This document shows positions 47,054-60,275 of a DNA stretch of 64,000 nucleotides, in pieces (positions within the stretch are counted from its first letter, which is position 1; each line of letters begins with the position of its first letter). Source of the stretch: Biancaea sappan (lineage: Eukaryota; Streptophyta; Magnoliopsida; Fabales; Fabaceae); NCBI GenBank assembly GCA_037074585.1, contig CM073497.1, forward strand, positions 26,862,069 to 26,926,068. The letters run 5' to 3'. The notes under the pieces are model-generated. The model saw only the letters and a program-made list of their open reading frames with translations, searched no databases and had not been told where the DNA came from. The position numbers and the translations under genes were made by a program.

Positions 47054-50000
47054 TCAAGTTTCAAATAAATGTGGATAGTTTTTCCACATCTCATCTTCTG
47101 CCTCCCACGTAGCTTCCTCGCGAGAATGATTTCTCCAAAGAACCTTGACAGTAGGAATTTCTTTGGTACGCAATTTCTTGACTTTTCTATCAAGGATAGC
47201 TACTGGTACCTCTTCGTAGGTGAGAGTTTCATCAAAATGAACTTCTTGGGGTTGAATGACATGAGAAGGATCAGGAAGATACTTCCGTAGCATGGACACA
47301 TGAAATATTGGATGAACTCCCTCTAGGTTGGAAGGTAGGTCTAGGCGATATGCCACATTACCCACTCTGTCTACAACCTCATATGGGCCAACATACCTCG
47401 GACTAAGCTTGCCTTTCTTCCCGAATCTCATTACTCCTTTCATAGGTGAGATTCGTAAGAAAACCATATCACCTATTGCAAATTCAAGGTCACGTCGTCG
47501 GTTGTCCGCATAAGACTTCTATCTACTCTGAGCAGTTAACAACTTCTCTCTGATCAGTTTAACTTTATTTATATCTTCCTGTATCATCTCAGGTCCAAAT
47601 ATTTTGGTTTCACCAAGTTCAAACCAACCTATAGGAGATCGACACCGTCTCCCATACAAAGCCTCAAAAGGTGCCATCTGAATACTGGCTTGGTAACTGT
47701 TATTATAAGCAAATTCAATAAGAGACAAATGATCTTCCCAACTTCCACTGAAATCCATCACACAATCTCTTAGCATATCCTCTAAAGTCTGAATTGTCCT
47801 TTCGGACTGTCCATCAGTCTGAGGATGGAATGCTGTGCTAAGATTCACTTTGGTACCCAAAGCCTCTTGAAAGACTTTCCAGAACCGAGAAGTAAACTGA
47901 GGTCCTCGGTCTGATATAATGGATATTGGTACACCATGAAGTTTCACTATTTCTTTAACATAAATTCGAGCAAGTTTTGCTACACTGAAAGTGGTATGAA
48001 CAGGAAGAAAATGTGCTGACTTAGTAAGTCGATCCACTATGACCCATATTGAGTCATTTCCTTTTGTTGACCGAGGTAAACCTACTACAAAATCCATAGT
48101 GATCCTTTCCCACTTCCATTCGGGAATATCTAGTTTTTGCATCAATCCAGATGGTCGTCGATGTTCAGCTTTAACTTGCTGACAAGTCAAACATCGAGCT
48201 ACAAAGTCAGTCACGTCTCGCTTCATGCCCTCCCACCAGTAAACTTGTTTCAAGTCCTGATACATTTTCACAGCACCAGGATGTACAACGTAGGGCGAAC
48301 CATGAGCTTCCATTAAGATTTCATGTTTCAAAGATTCAATGTTGGGGACACAGAGTCTCCCATTAAACCATAAGACTCCTTCTTCATCTACCAAGAAACT
48401 TGGTGCTAGACCTTGCCTTGCCTTATCTCTGATTTTGACCATATCAATGTCATTTTCTAAAGTTGCTTTTACTTTTTCTACAAGGGATGATCTAACTGTT
48501 AAATGAGCCAGAAATGTACCTGACTCAGTGATCTCGAAGAATACTCCATCAGCTTCCAACTCTTGTAGTTCATGTATTAGAGACCTCCTTATAGTGGCAA
48601 TGTGAGCTAAACTTCCCATAGACTTTCGACTTAGAGCATCAGCCACTACATTTGCTTTACCTGGATGGTAAAGGATGGTACAATCATAATCTTTCAGAAG
48701 TTCCATCCACCTTCGTTGCCTTAGATTGAGATCTCTCTGCTCAAAAATGTACTTAAGGCTTTTGTGATCTGTAAAAATTTTACAAGTTTCCCCATACAAG
48801 TAATGTCTCCATATCTTTAGGGCAAACACTACAGCTGCCATTTCCAAATCATGAGTGGGGTAATTCAATTCATGCTTTTTAAGCTGACGTGAGCCATAAG
48901 CTATGACTTTACCATGTTGCATCAACACACATCCTAAGCCTATCTTTGAGGCATCACAGAATACAGAGTAACCCCCTGGTCCTGATGGTAGGATTAAGAC
49001 TGGTGCAGAAGTTAAACACTCTTTCAATTGGGTGAAACTTTGCTCACATGAATCATCCCAAATGTATTTAACATTCTTTCGGGTTAACTTATTTAATGGG
49101 AGAGCCGTCTTAGAGAAATCTTTGACAAAGCGACGGTAATACCCTGCTAAGCCAAGAAAACTACGTACTTCAGACACAGTTGTTGGTCTAGGCCACTGTT
49201 TAACTGCTTCAATTTTACTTGGATCTACATGAATACCTTCTTGGGAAATAACGTGTCCCAAAAATGTTACATGACTCATCCAGAATTCACATTTTGAGAG
49301 CTTTGCGTACAACTGATGCTCTCTCAAAGTCTGAAGCACTATTCTCAAATGTTCAGTATGTTCTTCATGACTCTTTGAATATACCAAAATATCATCAATA
49401 AACACAATTACAAACTTATCAAGGAATGATTTGAACACTCTGTTCATTAAATCCATAAATGCTGCTGGTGCATTTGTCAACCCAAAAGACATCACAAGAA
49501 ACTCATAATGTCCATACCGTGTACGAAAAGCAGTCTTAGGTATATCATCACTCTTAATTCGTAACTGATGATATCCAGACCTTAGATCAATCTTTGAGAA
49601 GTATTTTGCTCCTTGAAGCTGATCAAACAAATCATCTATCCTTGGTAAAGGATACTTATTCTTCACTGTGACTTTATTCAGCTGACGATAATCTATACAT
49701 AATCTCATAGAACCATCTTTCTTTTTCACAAAAAGAACAGGAGCACCCCAAGGTGAAAAACTTGGGCGAATGAACCCTTTGTTTAACAAATCTTCCAATT
49801 GTTCTTTGAGTTCTTTTAGCTCAACAGGAGCCATACGATAAGGTGGAATAGAAATTGGTCTTGTGTCTGGGACCAAATCAATACTGAACTCAATATCTCT
49901 TTCTGGCGGTAATCCAGGTAAATCTTCTGGGAACACATCTGGGAATTCATTAACCACATGAATGTCTTCTAACTTCTGTTCTTTCTTTTCTAAATCTTTG

Positions 50001-51853
50001 ATACAAGCTAGAAATCCCTGACATCCCTTTCGCAACATACGCTGGGCACTTAACATAGATATCATGTTGCAAGGTACATCACCTCGATCTCCTTGAAACA
50101 CAAAATTACTCCTCCCCGGCATATTAAAGGAAATAACTTTGTCACGACAATTTATAGTAGCATGACAAGAAGATAACCAATCCATCCCTAAAATCACATC
50201 AAAATCTAACATATTGAGAACCATAAGATCTATCTCAGTTTCCATGCCTCTAACGATTATTTTACAAGAACGATAACATGTTTTAACCATCAAAGTCTCT
50301 CTCATCGGTGTGGAAACCAAGAATGGTTCTTTAAGAATAATCGAATCAAATGCAAATCTCTTGGCAAATAGGGGCGACACATATGAGTGAGTAGAACCGG
50401 GGTCAAACAAAATACGTGCAGCAAAAGTATTAACAGATAATATACCTGTAACTACAGCATTGGATGTTTGAGCATCCTGTCGGGTTAGAGCATATACTCT
50501 TGCATTTCCTCTGCCAGCAGCTTGTTTTCCACGGTCACCTTGGCCTCTTCCAGAACCTCTTCCCATACTACCCCCTATTGAAGGGGTTGGTGTTTGAGTA
50601 ATAGATTGTGGTCGAGGTGGCAAAGTAGACCCTTGACCTGGTCTTGTCATGAGCTGAGGGCACTCCCTTATAAAATGTCCTTTTTGTCCACAGTGAAAAC
50701 AACCTGTACCAACAGTGTTTAACCTGCATTCTCCGAAGTGAAACTTTCCACATTCAGGACATTGAGGTTTTTCCCTTCTACCTTGAGTACCTCCTCTACT
50801 AGAAGAGCTAAAACCACCCCTGCTCTCTGAACGAGGCTTAGCCACACTGGCTGTAGAATAAGTTGACTTAGTAGGAGTGGCTGGAGCATTTTGTGACGCA
50901 GTAAAGGGTTTCAAAGTTCCTGAGTCTTCCCCTTGATCAAAAGATCTTCTATATCTAGCTTTCTTCTTTTGACGATATTCTTCTTTATTCTTTGACCTCT
51001 TTTCCATTCTTCGGGCCACATCAACAGCCTCTGAGTACGAAGAGTAATCGTTCATATTAGAACCCACTTGATCATATAAGGCATCACGAAGCCCTTCCAC
51101 AAACTTTTCTATTTTCTTCCTTTCAGAAGGAATGATTTCAGGGGCATATTCAGATAATTTAACAAACTGAGCTGAATATTCATCAACAGTCATGGTTCCC
51201 TGCCGTAGATACAGAAAATCTCTGGCCCTGGATGATCGTTCACTTGCCGGAAGAAATTCATCCATAACCAATCTGTAAAATTCTGTCCACATAACTGGCG
51301 GTGCGCCTTGAATTCTAGCTTTCTTCCAGTTCCTCCACCATTTACCAGCCCTACCTTTTAACTGAAAGGAAGTGAATTCTACCTTTTGAGTAGGAGAACA
51401 CCCTATAGCATCACAGATTGCTTCACAATCTTCAAGGAAACATTGTGGGTCCTCTTTGGGATCTTCCCCTGAAAAAGTAGGAGGCCTCATTTTCTGGAAT
51501 TCAGACATTCTTACCTCTCTTACATTAACTCCTCCCGCTAACGGAACTGGTGGTACATTTTCAGCTTCAACAATAGGAGGATCCACTGGCAGGTTAGCTT
51601 GTGCAGCTCGACCTCTCATTTCAGCCTCAAATCGGTCAAATCGTTCATTCATCAAATGAATCACATGTGCAATAGTTGCATTACCGACGTGAGCATCCGG
51701 TTCGACTCTTCTTGCTTGCTCACTAGATGCGCCCTCAGTACTTTGAGCATGTAAACTATCACCACGGTTAGGATCATCTTGCACATGTACTGGTGGATTT
51801 ATGGCCCTCCTTGGACCCATATGCTCATTATTATTAGAAGATCCTTCTGACAT
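47054..51853 (-). pseudogene. Tekay-like gag-pol polyprotein with chromodomain, one in-frame stop
   Basis: One frame of 1,600 codons from ATG 51853. Gag at about 110-290; two zinc knuckles near 365-400 (CPECGKFHFGEC and CFHCGQKGHFIREC); protease DPGSTHS near 483; reverse transcriptase with FIDD near 818; RNase H (FCDAS, LEMAAVVFAL, FTDHKSLKYIF) at about 960-1080; integrase with the D, D, E residues near 1252, 1316 and 1350; then the GPY-type block (YVGPYEVVDRVG) and a chromodomain at about 1550-1597 (VKVLWRNHSREEATWE). That order defines chromoviruses, whose chromodomain directs integration to heterochromatin. The only lesion is TAG at 47519-47521 between integrase and the GPY block; a single C-to-T change would explain it. 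Confidence 0.95.
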
Positions 51854-52072
51854 TGATCTGTCACAGATCTACACACATAACAAACAATTTTCAGACATAA
51901 ACAAAATATCACTTACTAGCCCCACTGAGAAGTTATCTATAAAATGACGTTATACTCTACAAGGTCTTTTATGGAACCTAATCCTATGGTCATGCCGCGG
52001 CTCACGACAATAGGGAAGGGCCCACAAAGATCACTTTGCTCTGTACTCTATAGGGGACCTATAAAACCTTTC

Positions 52073-52083
52073 CTCTGATACCA
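52073..52083 (-). other. Primer binding site of the Tekay-like element
   Basis: TGGTATCAGAG on the minus strand, four bases inside the 5' LTR, tRNA-iMet type. Confidence 0.88.
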
Positions 52084-52087
52084 AATT

Positions 52088-54080
52088 TGTCACATCCCAA
52101 AAATTGAGCATGTGAAAAGATACTACTCATTTGATATAATTCTCAAACATACGTTATATACATATATTCTGTAAGGTTTTACATTCAACCTTAATCATTC
52201 ATTCCACACTACAGAATTATATTCATCTGATAAGCAAATATAGACATACATAGTCTGATATTTCTATCTCATCGCAAGCCTAGGAGACCTATAGAAAATA
52301 CAGAGCTTTTCTAATATCCACATTAATAAGTACTGGTGTCCCACCAGACAGAAATAGAGAATAAACCCAAGGGGCTTCTAATCTTCAAACGGATACTCTT
52401 GTTCTTTATTTTCTGTATCTGAAAAAATAATCATAGGGAGTGTGAGTTTATTTAAAAACTCAGTAAGTAAATAACTGTACTATATAAAATATCAAATGTA
52501 CAAATACCACATTTACTCATATAATTAATTATCTTATACATCGAGTAGTATGGGACTCTAACCCTTTCAAACTCATGAATAAGATTTCATAGATATACAC
52601 CGAGTAGTATGGGACTCTAACCCTTTCAAACTCGTGAATAAGATCTCATAGGTATACGTCGAGTAGTATGGGACTTTAACCCTTTCAACTCGTGTATATG
52701 TTTCATAGATATGCACTGAGTAGTATGGGACTTTAACCCTTTCAAACTCGTGTATAAGATTTCTTAGATATACACCGAGTAGTATGGGACTTTAACCCTT
52801 TCACACTCGTGTATTAGATCCCGTAGATCTTTACTCATTAATAAAATAGTGAGAATTCATCACATAGTACAATTGTCATGAGATAAATAATTTCTTCATA
52901 CTCTTATTTCTACTGATCATCATATACTCCCATATGAAAAATTAATTGCTTATTATCCAAATAATATTGTAAATGGGACTTATATTGTACTTTGACTAGT
53001 AATATCAAATTAGCTGAGCAAGGTTATTCACTCACCTTGATTTTTGTCCAAGTTTACCTTGTTCCACACTAGAATTTGTGTAGGAAAATTTCCTAGTAAA
53101 ATATATTACAAGGAATCATAAGAAAGGAAACAAAATCACGAAAATACGTAAAATTTTCTGACTGCTACAGTAACGGGTTGCTACAGTACGGTTTGCTACA
53201 GTAACGGTTTGCTATAGTGTCGGTTCGCTACAGTGCCGGTTCGCTACAGTAACATTGACTGCTACAGTACCGTTGACTGCCGACACTACAGTAACTGCTA
53301 CAGTACCCGAAGAAAATTTTCCAGATTTTTTCCCGAAATTTCTGGTCGCTACAGTAACTCGAAGAAAAATTTCAGATTTTCAGTTGCTACAGTACTTCGA
53401 ATTTTGCAGAAAATCTTTCAAAAAAATTCATCCTTTCCTTTCTTTTGATTCAAAACCAGAATCTCAACTCTTTTAACCGATTATAACTCAAATATAACTT
53501 CTAAAACAACTGAGATTCATGAATTATCATCAAAATCTTCAAGAACAAAACCTCCTCTGATCTTGTATATAAACTGAAATTTAAGGAAAATAATCGGATT
53601 AAAGCTTACCTTTGATCCTTACAAAGCTTTTGAACCGAACAAATAATCAGAAATTCTGAAGATCAAGGAAATGATTTGAGAAGAAAATGAAGAACTGAGA
53701 GAGAAATCTTTTCTGCTTCCTTCGGCTGAGTGAAAAAGTGAGGGTTACTATTGAAACTTTATATTAAATATTTCTAATGGGTTATTCAATAACCCATGGG
53801 TATCCATAACCCAACATCCAAACCCATCCAGTCAATTTACAATAAATGAATTAATTGACCATTCTGAAACCACTTTTCCATGAATTTCACCATTCTTAGA
53901 ATATATCCCTCATTGTGCAAATATTTAGTCCAGTCATTTAACTCAATTTTCATAAATAATATTCAAAGAGAACAATTAAATATGAAAATTAAAAATGACC
54001 AAAATCAATAACTAAAGTAACGTTGTAGAATTCTAAAATACTCTTAAGCGAATTATATTCTGAAATTAACGGGTATTACA
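52088..54080 (-). repeat. 5' LTR of the Tekay-like element
   Basis: 1,993 bp; differences from the other LTR noted at 53254, 53270, 53392 and 53849. Carries the same 59-bp array and GCTACAGT cluster (about 53160-53395). Confidence 0.95.
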
Positions 54081-56101
54081 CTCTCCTCATCCACACAGCC
54101 TGACACACACACACAATTGCTATCACGAATTCAGCTTCAGTGGTTGACAATGTAACAATTGGCTATTTCTTTGAAGACCAACCTACTACACCTTTACTCA
54201 GCATAAACACATAACTAGAGGTGTTCTTTCTATCTTCCACGTCCCCTGCATAATCGTTGTCCGTGAAAGCCACCAAATTTCCATCTCCTTCCTTCTTTTA
54301 GCTGTTTGAAGGTGTAACTCAGTTGGTTTTGCCATAAACCAGCTAATCAGACACACAGTGACATAAGGTCAGGTCGAATAGCTTTGAGATACATAAAACT
54401 CCTTACAATCTGCTTGAAATTCTACTCATCCACTATGACTCCCTTTTCATCTTTTTGTATTTTATAGCATGGAACAATGGGATTGTAAAAATGTTGCAAA
54501 ATTTCTGCTACATACTTCGTTTGGCATATAAAAATGCCATATGTCATCTGCACAATATCTATCCCAAGAAAAAAATCTCATTCTTCCTAAGTTAGTGATA
54601 TCAAATTCCTTTTTCATTGAACACTTAATTCACACATCATGGCTTCATCATCTCTAGTAAACAAAAGATCATCAACGTAGATACTTACAATGAGAATTTT
54701 ACCTTCCTTGCTTCGTTTGACGAATAAAGTTTCTTCACTGTGACTCTTCTAAAAATCTTCCTTAATGAAATAAGACTCAGTTCGACTAAACCAAGCTCTT
54801 GGGGCTTATTTTAGTCCATAAAGTGCTTTATGAAGCTTATGCACTTTCTGTTTAGTCCCCTTCCTTTTATACCCCTTTGGTTGCTCTACAAAACTTCCTC
54901 GTTTAGTTCCCTATGCAAAAATGAAGATTTGACATCTAATTGATAGATCCTTCAGCCTTTATTTGTAGCAAGTGCTATAATCATTCTCATAATTTCCATT
55001 CTAGCTACTAATGCATACACCTCTGTATAATCCACTCCATGTTGTTATGAGTAACCCTTTACAACCAACCTTGCTTTTATATTTGTCAACCTCTCCATGC
55101 TTATTTAGATTAGTCTTATAAACCTATTTTATTCCTATTTTATTTGCCCCATCTGGTAAATCCACTAGCTGCCAAGTTTTATTTTTCTCAATGGACTTAA
55201 TTTCTTCATCTATAGTCATTTTCCACCTCAAACTTTTACTGCTTCTTCAAAATTCACAAGATCTGAAGATACAATTAAGTACCATATTTATCTTTTCTTC
55301 TTTTGATAAATCTTCACCTAAATCCATGAGGGAGGATGTCTGACTTTGCCCTCCCTAGCATTCATGCCTTCCTCATTAATCACACCTGAACAGATAGGCT
55401 CAGTTCCAATTTCACTAGTCTCAATTTCTTCTTCTTCTTCTATACTTTCTTCATGTTCTTCCTCCTTTTGTACATTACTTTCAATGTTTTCCGATTCTAA
55501 TTCCATTGACAGTTCTTTCTCATTGCTTTCGTCCCACTTCCAATGATCTCCTTCTTCAAAAATTATATCATAGCTCACAATGATTTTATCAGTGATGGAC
55601 TTATACAACCTGTAGCCCTTGGATTCATCATTAACGCCAAGGAGAATACAACTCACACTTTTATCTTCAAGCTCAGTTCTCTTAGTGTCTAGAATATGGA
55701 CAATCCTAATATATTCGAATAATCAAAAATGCTCTACTGATAGCTTTCCTCCACTCCAAGCCTCCTCTGGGGTCATCTCCTTAACTGCAAAAATAGGTGA
55801 TTGATTCAGAACATATAATGCCCATCTCATTGCTTCAGGCTAGAAAGTCTTGGGCATCCTCTTCTCTAACAACATCAACCTCACAAGATTCATCACGGTT
55901 CTATTCTTATACTCAGCTATTCTATTTTACTGTGGAGTGTATGCTCTAGTTAATTGCCTCTTTATCCCATTCTATTTACAGAATTCATTGAACTCCATGA
56001 AATTAAATTCTCCTTCCCTATTTGTACGCAGACACTTAATAGGTAAATCAATTTCCTTTTCTACAAGCATTTTGGAGCATTTGAAGAAATGAAATGCTTT
56101 T

Positions 56102-57820
56102 TGTTGACCCTAAGGCTTTATGCCATAAGTTTTGATGAAAACAAATGTAGCATTGATATATATAAAGGTTAATTATCATATACATGCTACAAGTATTTAA
56201 GCATGACTATGTTATTTAATGTGTAATGTCTTATACATTAATCATGCTATTTATCATGAATTGAACTAACCATTTGGTTTGCAAGTAAGATATATTTTAT
56301 AGGTTGGTTCAAAACAAGAAGAGTGAACATTGGATTGAAGAACAAGGAAAAGTAACATCATGCCTCACTCAAGGAAAGCAACATACAAGGACAAAGCTCC
56401 AAGAAATGAAGAATTAGAAGATTTGAAGTCTTGGAAGCTTGGATGCATCAAGATAGCCTACGTGTTTACATTAGGTATATTTTATATAGGCTAGTATACT
56501 TGTGTAACTCAATGATTTAGATTTGCATACACTGGCTCAAGCATTTTAAACAAAAAAGATAATGAGATATGAAGTTTTACAAAAGTTAGTTTTTGACCTT
56601 TGGTCACTCCTTATATCATATCTCATAAATGAAAAATCGGTTTTTCAAGTATCTTAATCTCATTTGATAGTAGACTCAAATATTTTTTCAACGGTATATT
56701 ATTTATTCAAAACGGAGTCCAAATGAGAAATATATGACTATTTAAAATATAGTTTGAAAAACTGAAAGTTGATTTTACTGTACTCAAAAATTATTCTGTT
56801 CTGACCTATAGTTAGTATTTTGATTATATCTTTTAAACGAAAAATAATTTTTAGTAAAACTTAGCTCATTTGAAACTAGACTCCAAGAGCTTTCCAATGG
56901 TATATTATTTGTTTAAAACAGAGTTCAAATGAGGGAGTTATGAATTTTTAAAGAAAGTTCAAAATCTGTATTTCGCTATTGCCAGCCGGTGGTCGACCAC
57001 CCTATCTACACTGGTCGACCAACGTGACTGATAAATCACTTATGGACTACACTGGTCGACCAACGTGCCACACTGGTTGATCAATGGCTACCTGGACTGC
57101 ACTATAAGTGCTGTAACGGCTATATAACGGCTAGTTTTGTAAAATCTTATATACATGACCTTAGATACACGATTTTGAGCCAGAACAAAGTCCTACAATG
57201 TGATATTAACTTCTTCTATCATCTTTGAGAGAAAAGAAAGCATTCTTGAGCCAAATCTTACATATTCTCTATCATTAGAGTTATTAGAGCTTCATTTGTA
57301 TTCATCTACTCTTTAGAGAGAGTTTCTTTGTATTGTTGATTTTGATCAACACCAATATTATTCTGAGTTGAGGTTCGCAAGTACCGGTGTTGGAAGAACT
57401 TGCTTTGGGTTGAGGAGGAGCCCGGATTCATAAATTCTCCATTGTGGTTTCGCAAATACCCGGATCGAATTTGCGTGGTTGTAGTGGTTTGCAAGTACCC
57501 GGATTAAACTTGCAATTATAGTGGAAATACTCAAGTGGTCTCTTGAGGATTGGATGTAGGCTTGGATTAGCCGAACCAGTATAAATCTCTGAGTTTGCTT
57601 TCTCTATCCCTTACTCTTTAATTTGTGTATATTGATATCTATTCTTTAATTCCTTGATCTTTATAATTATTTATCTTGACAGCACATTGATTTTCTGTAT
57701 TGTATTTATTATCCTAAGCATTGTACTTTTACAGAAAATCATTTTAACTTCCAATTAATTCTTGTGAAAAATTTATAAAACCCAATTCATCCCCCTCTTG
57801 TGTTCCAACCGTTACTTTCA
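56102..57820. mobile_element. Solo LTR in the old Copia integrase gene
   Basis: 1,719 bp from TGTTGACCCTAAGG to GTTACTTTCA with perfect CTTTT duplications (56097-56101, 57821-57825); removing it rejoins the Copia integrase reading (LEKSK to FHFFKC). No internal region or ORF. It contains GGTCGACCA-type words near 56985-57090, a GCAAGTACCCGGAT repeat near 57370-57510 and a CATCCCCCTC stretch near its end that recalls SIRE-type Copia LTRs. Family assignment is tentative. Confidence 0.8.
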
Positions 57821-60275
57821 CTTTTGACTTCTCTAATAAAAAATATATCCATGCCTTTCTAGAGAAATCATCTATGAAACATAGTATGTATTTCTTCTTA
57901 CTATTTGACGCGGAAGTGATAGGGCCGCAAATGTCTACGTGAATCAACCGCAATCTCTAAGTTACTCTCCAGGGACTCTTCTTAGGAATTGGATCACAAT
58001 GTTGCTTGCCCTTCATATAGTTAATACAAGCAACAACAACATTTGACAGCTTAGGTAGGCTTGTGACCATTTCTTTGGACTGCAACATTGTTAACCCTTT
58101 GTGACTGAGGTGAGCATATATGCGATGCTAACATCATGTGTAGTAGTGTTGAAGCATGATTCCTTCTGCATCTGAGGCTGAGCGATCAACGTGAACATCC
58201 TATTTTCCGTCATACTAGTCTAAATGATCAAGCCTTTGTGAGGATGATAGATTCAACATGTTCCTGATTGAGTCCCAAACCTTTCTCATGTAATTGTCTT
58301 ATGTTCAAGAGATTATTCTTGAGTTCCAGTATGTAGTATACCTCAGTGACCACATGCGTAACCCCATTTATTTTCAACTTCACACTATCCCTTCTAAGAA
58401 CATTCATCTTAGTGTTGTTTCCAAGTTTTACCACATCTAAAGGTGTCATCTAGCTCACTGAAAACTGATCTAATTCCACACATATGATTCAAACAACTAG
58501 AGTCCAAGAACCATACCTTCTCCTTTCTTATGTTGTTCATGTCTATGTATGACATCAGTAAGAGCTCCTCTGTTTCATCAAATTCGACATAGTTGGCTTC
58601 CTTGTCCTAGGACGAACATTCATATTAAAAATGGTCAAATTTGTGACACTTATAACACTCAATCGTATCTCAGTTTAGGTTGTCTTCCTCTTCCTCTGCT
58701 TCATCCCATATATGTATTTCTGCCTTTTCCTTGTATGGCATGCTTCACCTCCGTATTGACCCTCAGAGCATGTTCTTCCCTACCTCATTTTCGAAACTTC
58801 TGTTCATGCACAATGAGAGAACTTTGTAGCTCATCAATCGAGAAGGAATCAATATCCCTTGATTCTTCAATGGAACATACAATGTAATTAAACTAATCTG
58901 TTAAAGAACGTAAAATTTTTCCACCACTTTGATGTCTAGCATTTTTTTCTCTATAATTTTTCATGTTGTTAGCCACCAACATGACTCTTGAGAAGTAATT
59001 AATAACATATTCACCAACCTTCATTTCCAAGATTTCAAATTCTCGATGAAGTGCTTGAAGTTGTGCACGTTGCACCCTTGCTATAATACTTGTGGCGGTT
59101 GGTTATTTTTGGTCTACTCATAGTACGGGTGAAATTTCGAGGACCCGATTAAAAACTCTCCTCAGATTGGCTTATTGTTATTTTGGTAAAATGGAGTGAG
59201 TGTGTACATTTGAAAATTAGGTATGTGATGGTTATAGGTGATGGAGTGGTTAATAATCATGGCTGGGAAATGGAGGTCACAAAGAGTCATGGCATTGGGA
59301 CCTGGCATAGGGACCAAAGTGAAAGGATGTGGAAAATTCTAGTGGTGGGAATGAATAGTGAAAGTTTATTGCTTGAAGTGGAGGTGATGGTCAAGGGAAA
59401 AGTGTGGGCAACTGATACTTGATTTTATGTTTTAAGGGAACTTCATTTATACCCTTAGGTCATAATTGGAGTTGTGTGGGAGTGAAGGGACCAATTAGCA
59501 AAATGAATATTGTTGGGAATATATATGTGTATTGACACATACACTTCAACACAATGGCCTCCTTCCCACCCTTCCCTCACGCCTCCCCTCCCTCATTCCT
59601 CTCATTCTATTCATTTCTCATGGCTCAACCATGGCATCCTATGAAGGTTTCCAGCGAGGGTTCGTATCCGGTGACTTTCCTCCAACAAAGGATCAAGAGA
59701 TTCAAGGTAAGAGCTTTGGATAAGTTATTTTCCTTTCCTTCTTTCACATTTTCGGACGTACTCAAACCCTAGGATAGAAAATGTGAAGTTTAGGTAGTTT
59801 TGGTTGAATTATTGCATCATATCTCTTCCTAAGAGTATTATAGTGTGTTGGGAAACTTGGATTTATGATTTAAGAAGTTCGGAACGGATTAAACAAGTAT
59901 GAATTTTATAAGATCAAGAATATGCATTTTTCTTGTTTACTAAAGTGCTACCATTCAACTATCATAGGCCATTAGTCGACGAGTAGCCCTATGTACAAGG
60001 TTCTCAGTTTTGACCAACTGGTCTAGTTTACCACTCGACCGGTGACTCCCTGGTATAGGGAACCTGAGAGCAACCATTCGGCTACTCTAGGGAAGCCAGT
60101 TGATCAATTGATATTAGACTGATTTTGGATAGTGTTTGATATTGTTTTGTATCTTTCTTCTAGGACTTGGCATCTCTATCCTTGCTCAACTTTTCCTCTC
60201 CTCTTTCAGTGGGATTGAAGTAGATGCTTAACTTGAAATCGAGGTGAGGGATAATATTTATTCTCATCCATGTTG

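Larger units (their letters stand above)
45014..54080 (-). mobile_element. Chromodomain Gypsy (Tekay/Del-like) retrotransposon
   Basis: 9,067 bp with two 1,993-bp LTRs (45014-47006, 52088-54080), ends TGTCACATCCC and TATTACA, and perfect CTCTC duplications (45009-45013, 54081-54085). I noticed four single-base differences between the LTRs, so insertion is recent. Minus orientation: primer site at 52073-52083, polypurine tract at 47007-47019, one gag-pol frame between. It inserted in the RNase H part of the old Copia. A single stop breaks the polyprotein, so this copy is probably not autonomous. Confidence 0.96.
44703..59090 (-). mobile_element. Degraded Copia element, split by two insertions and cut on the right
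   Basis: Minus-strand Copia coding occurs in three blocks that join in order. 57826-59090 holds gag (HREFEILEMKVGEYV near 59050), a knuckle-protease region and the integrase start (IHVDICGPITS near 57940). 54086-56096 holds the integrase C-terminus (AYTPQ, CILLGVNDESKGYRLY), reverse transcriptase scraps and RNase H (SSKK, TLSTTEAEF). 44703-45008 holds the last RNase H and tail (KSLKLEDFWKFHEKLGVC). The Tekay-like element (CTCTC duplication) and a solo LTR (CTTTT duplication) interrupt it, and another LTR begins at 59091 inside gag. Many stops; inactive. Confidence 0.85.

Noticed and set aside
47054..47467. Separate 137-aa minus ORF with a chromodomain
   Set aside because: Same frame as the Tekay-like polyprotein beyond the stop at 47519; it is the polyprotein's end.
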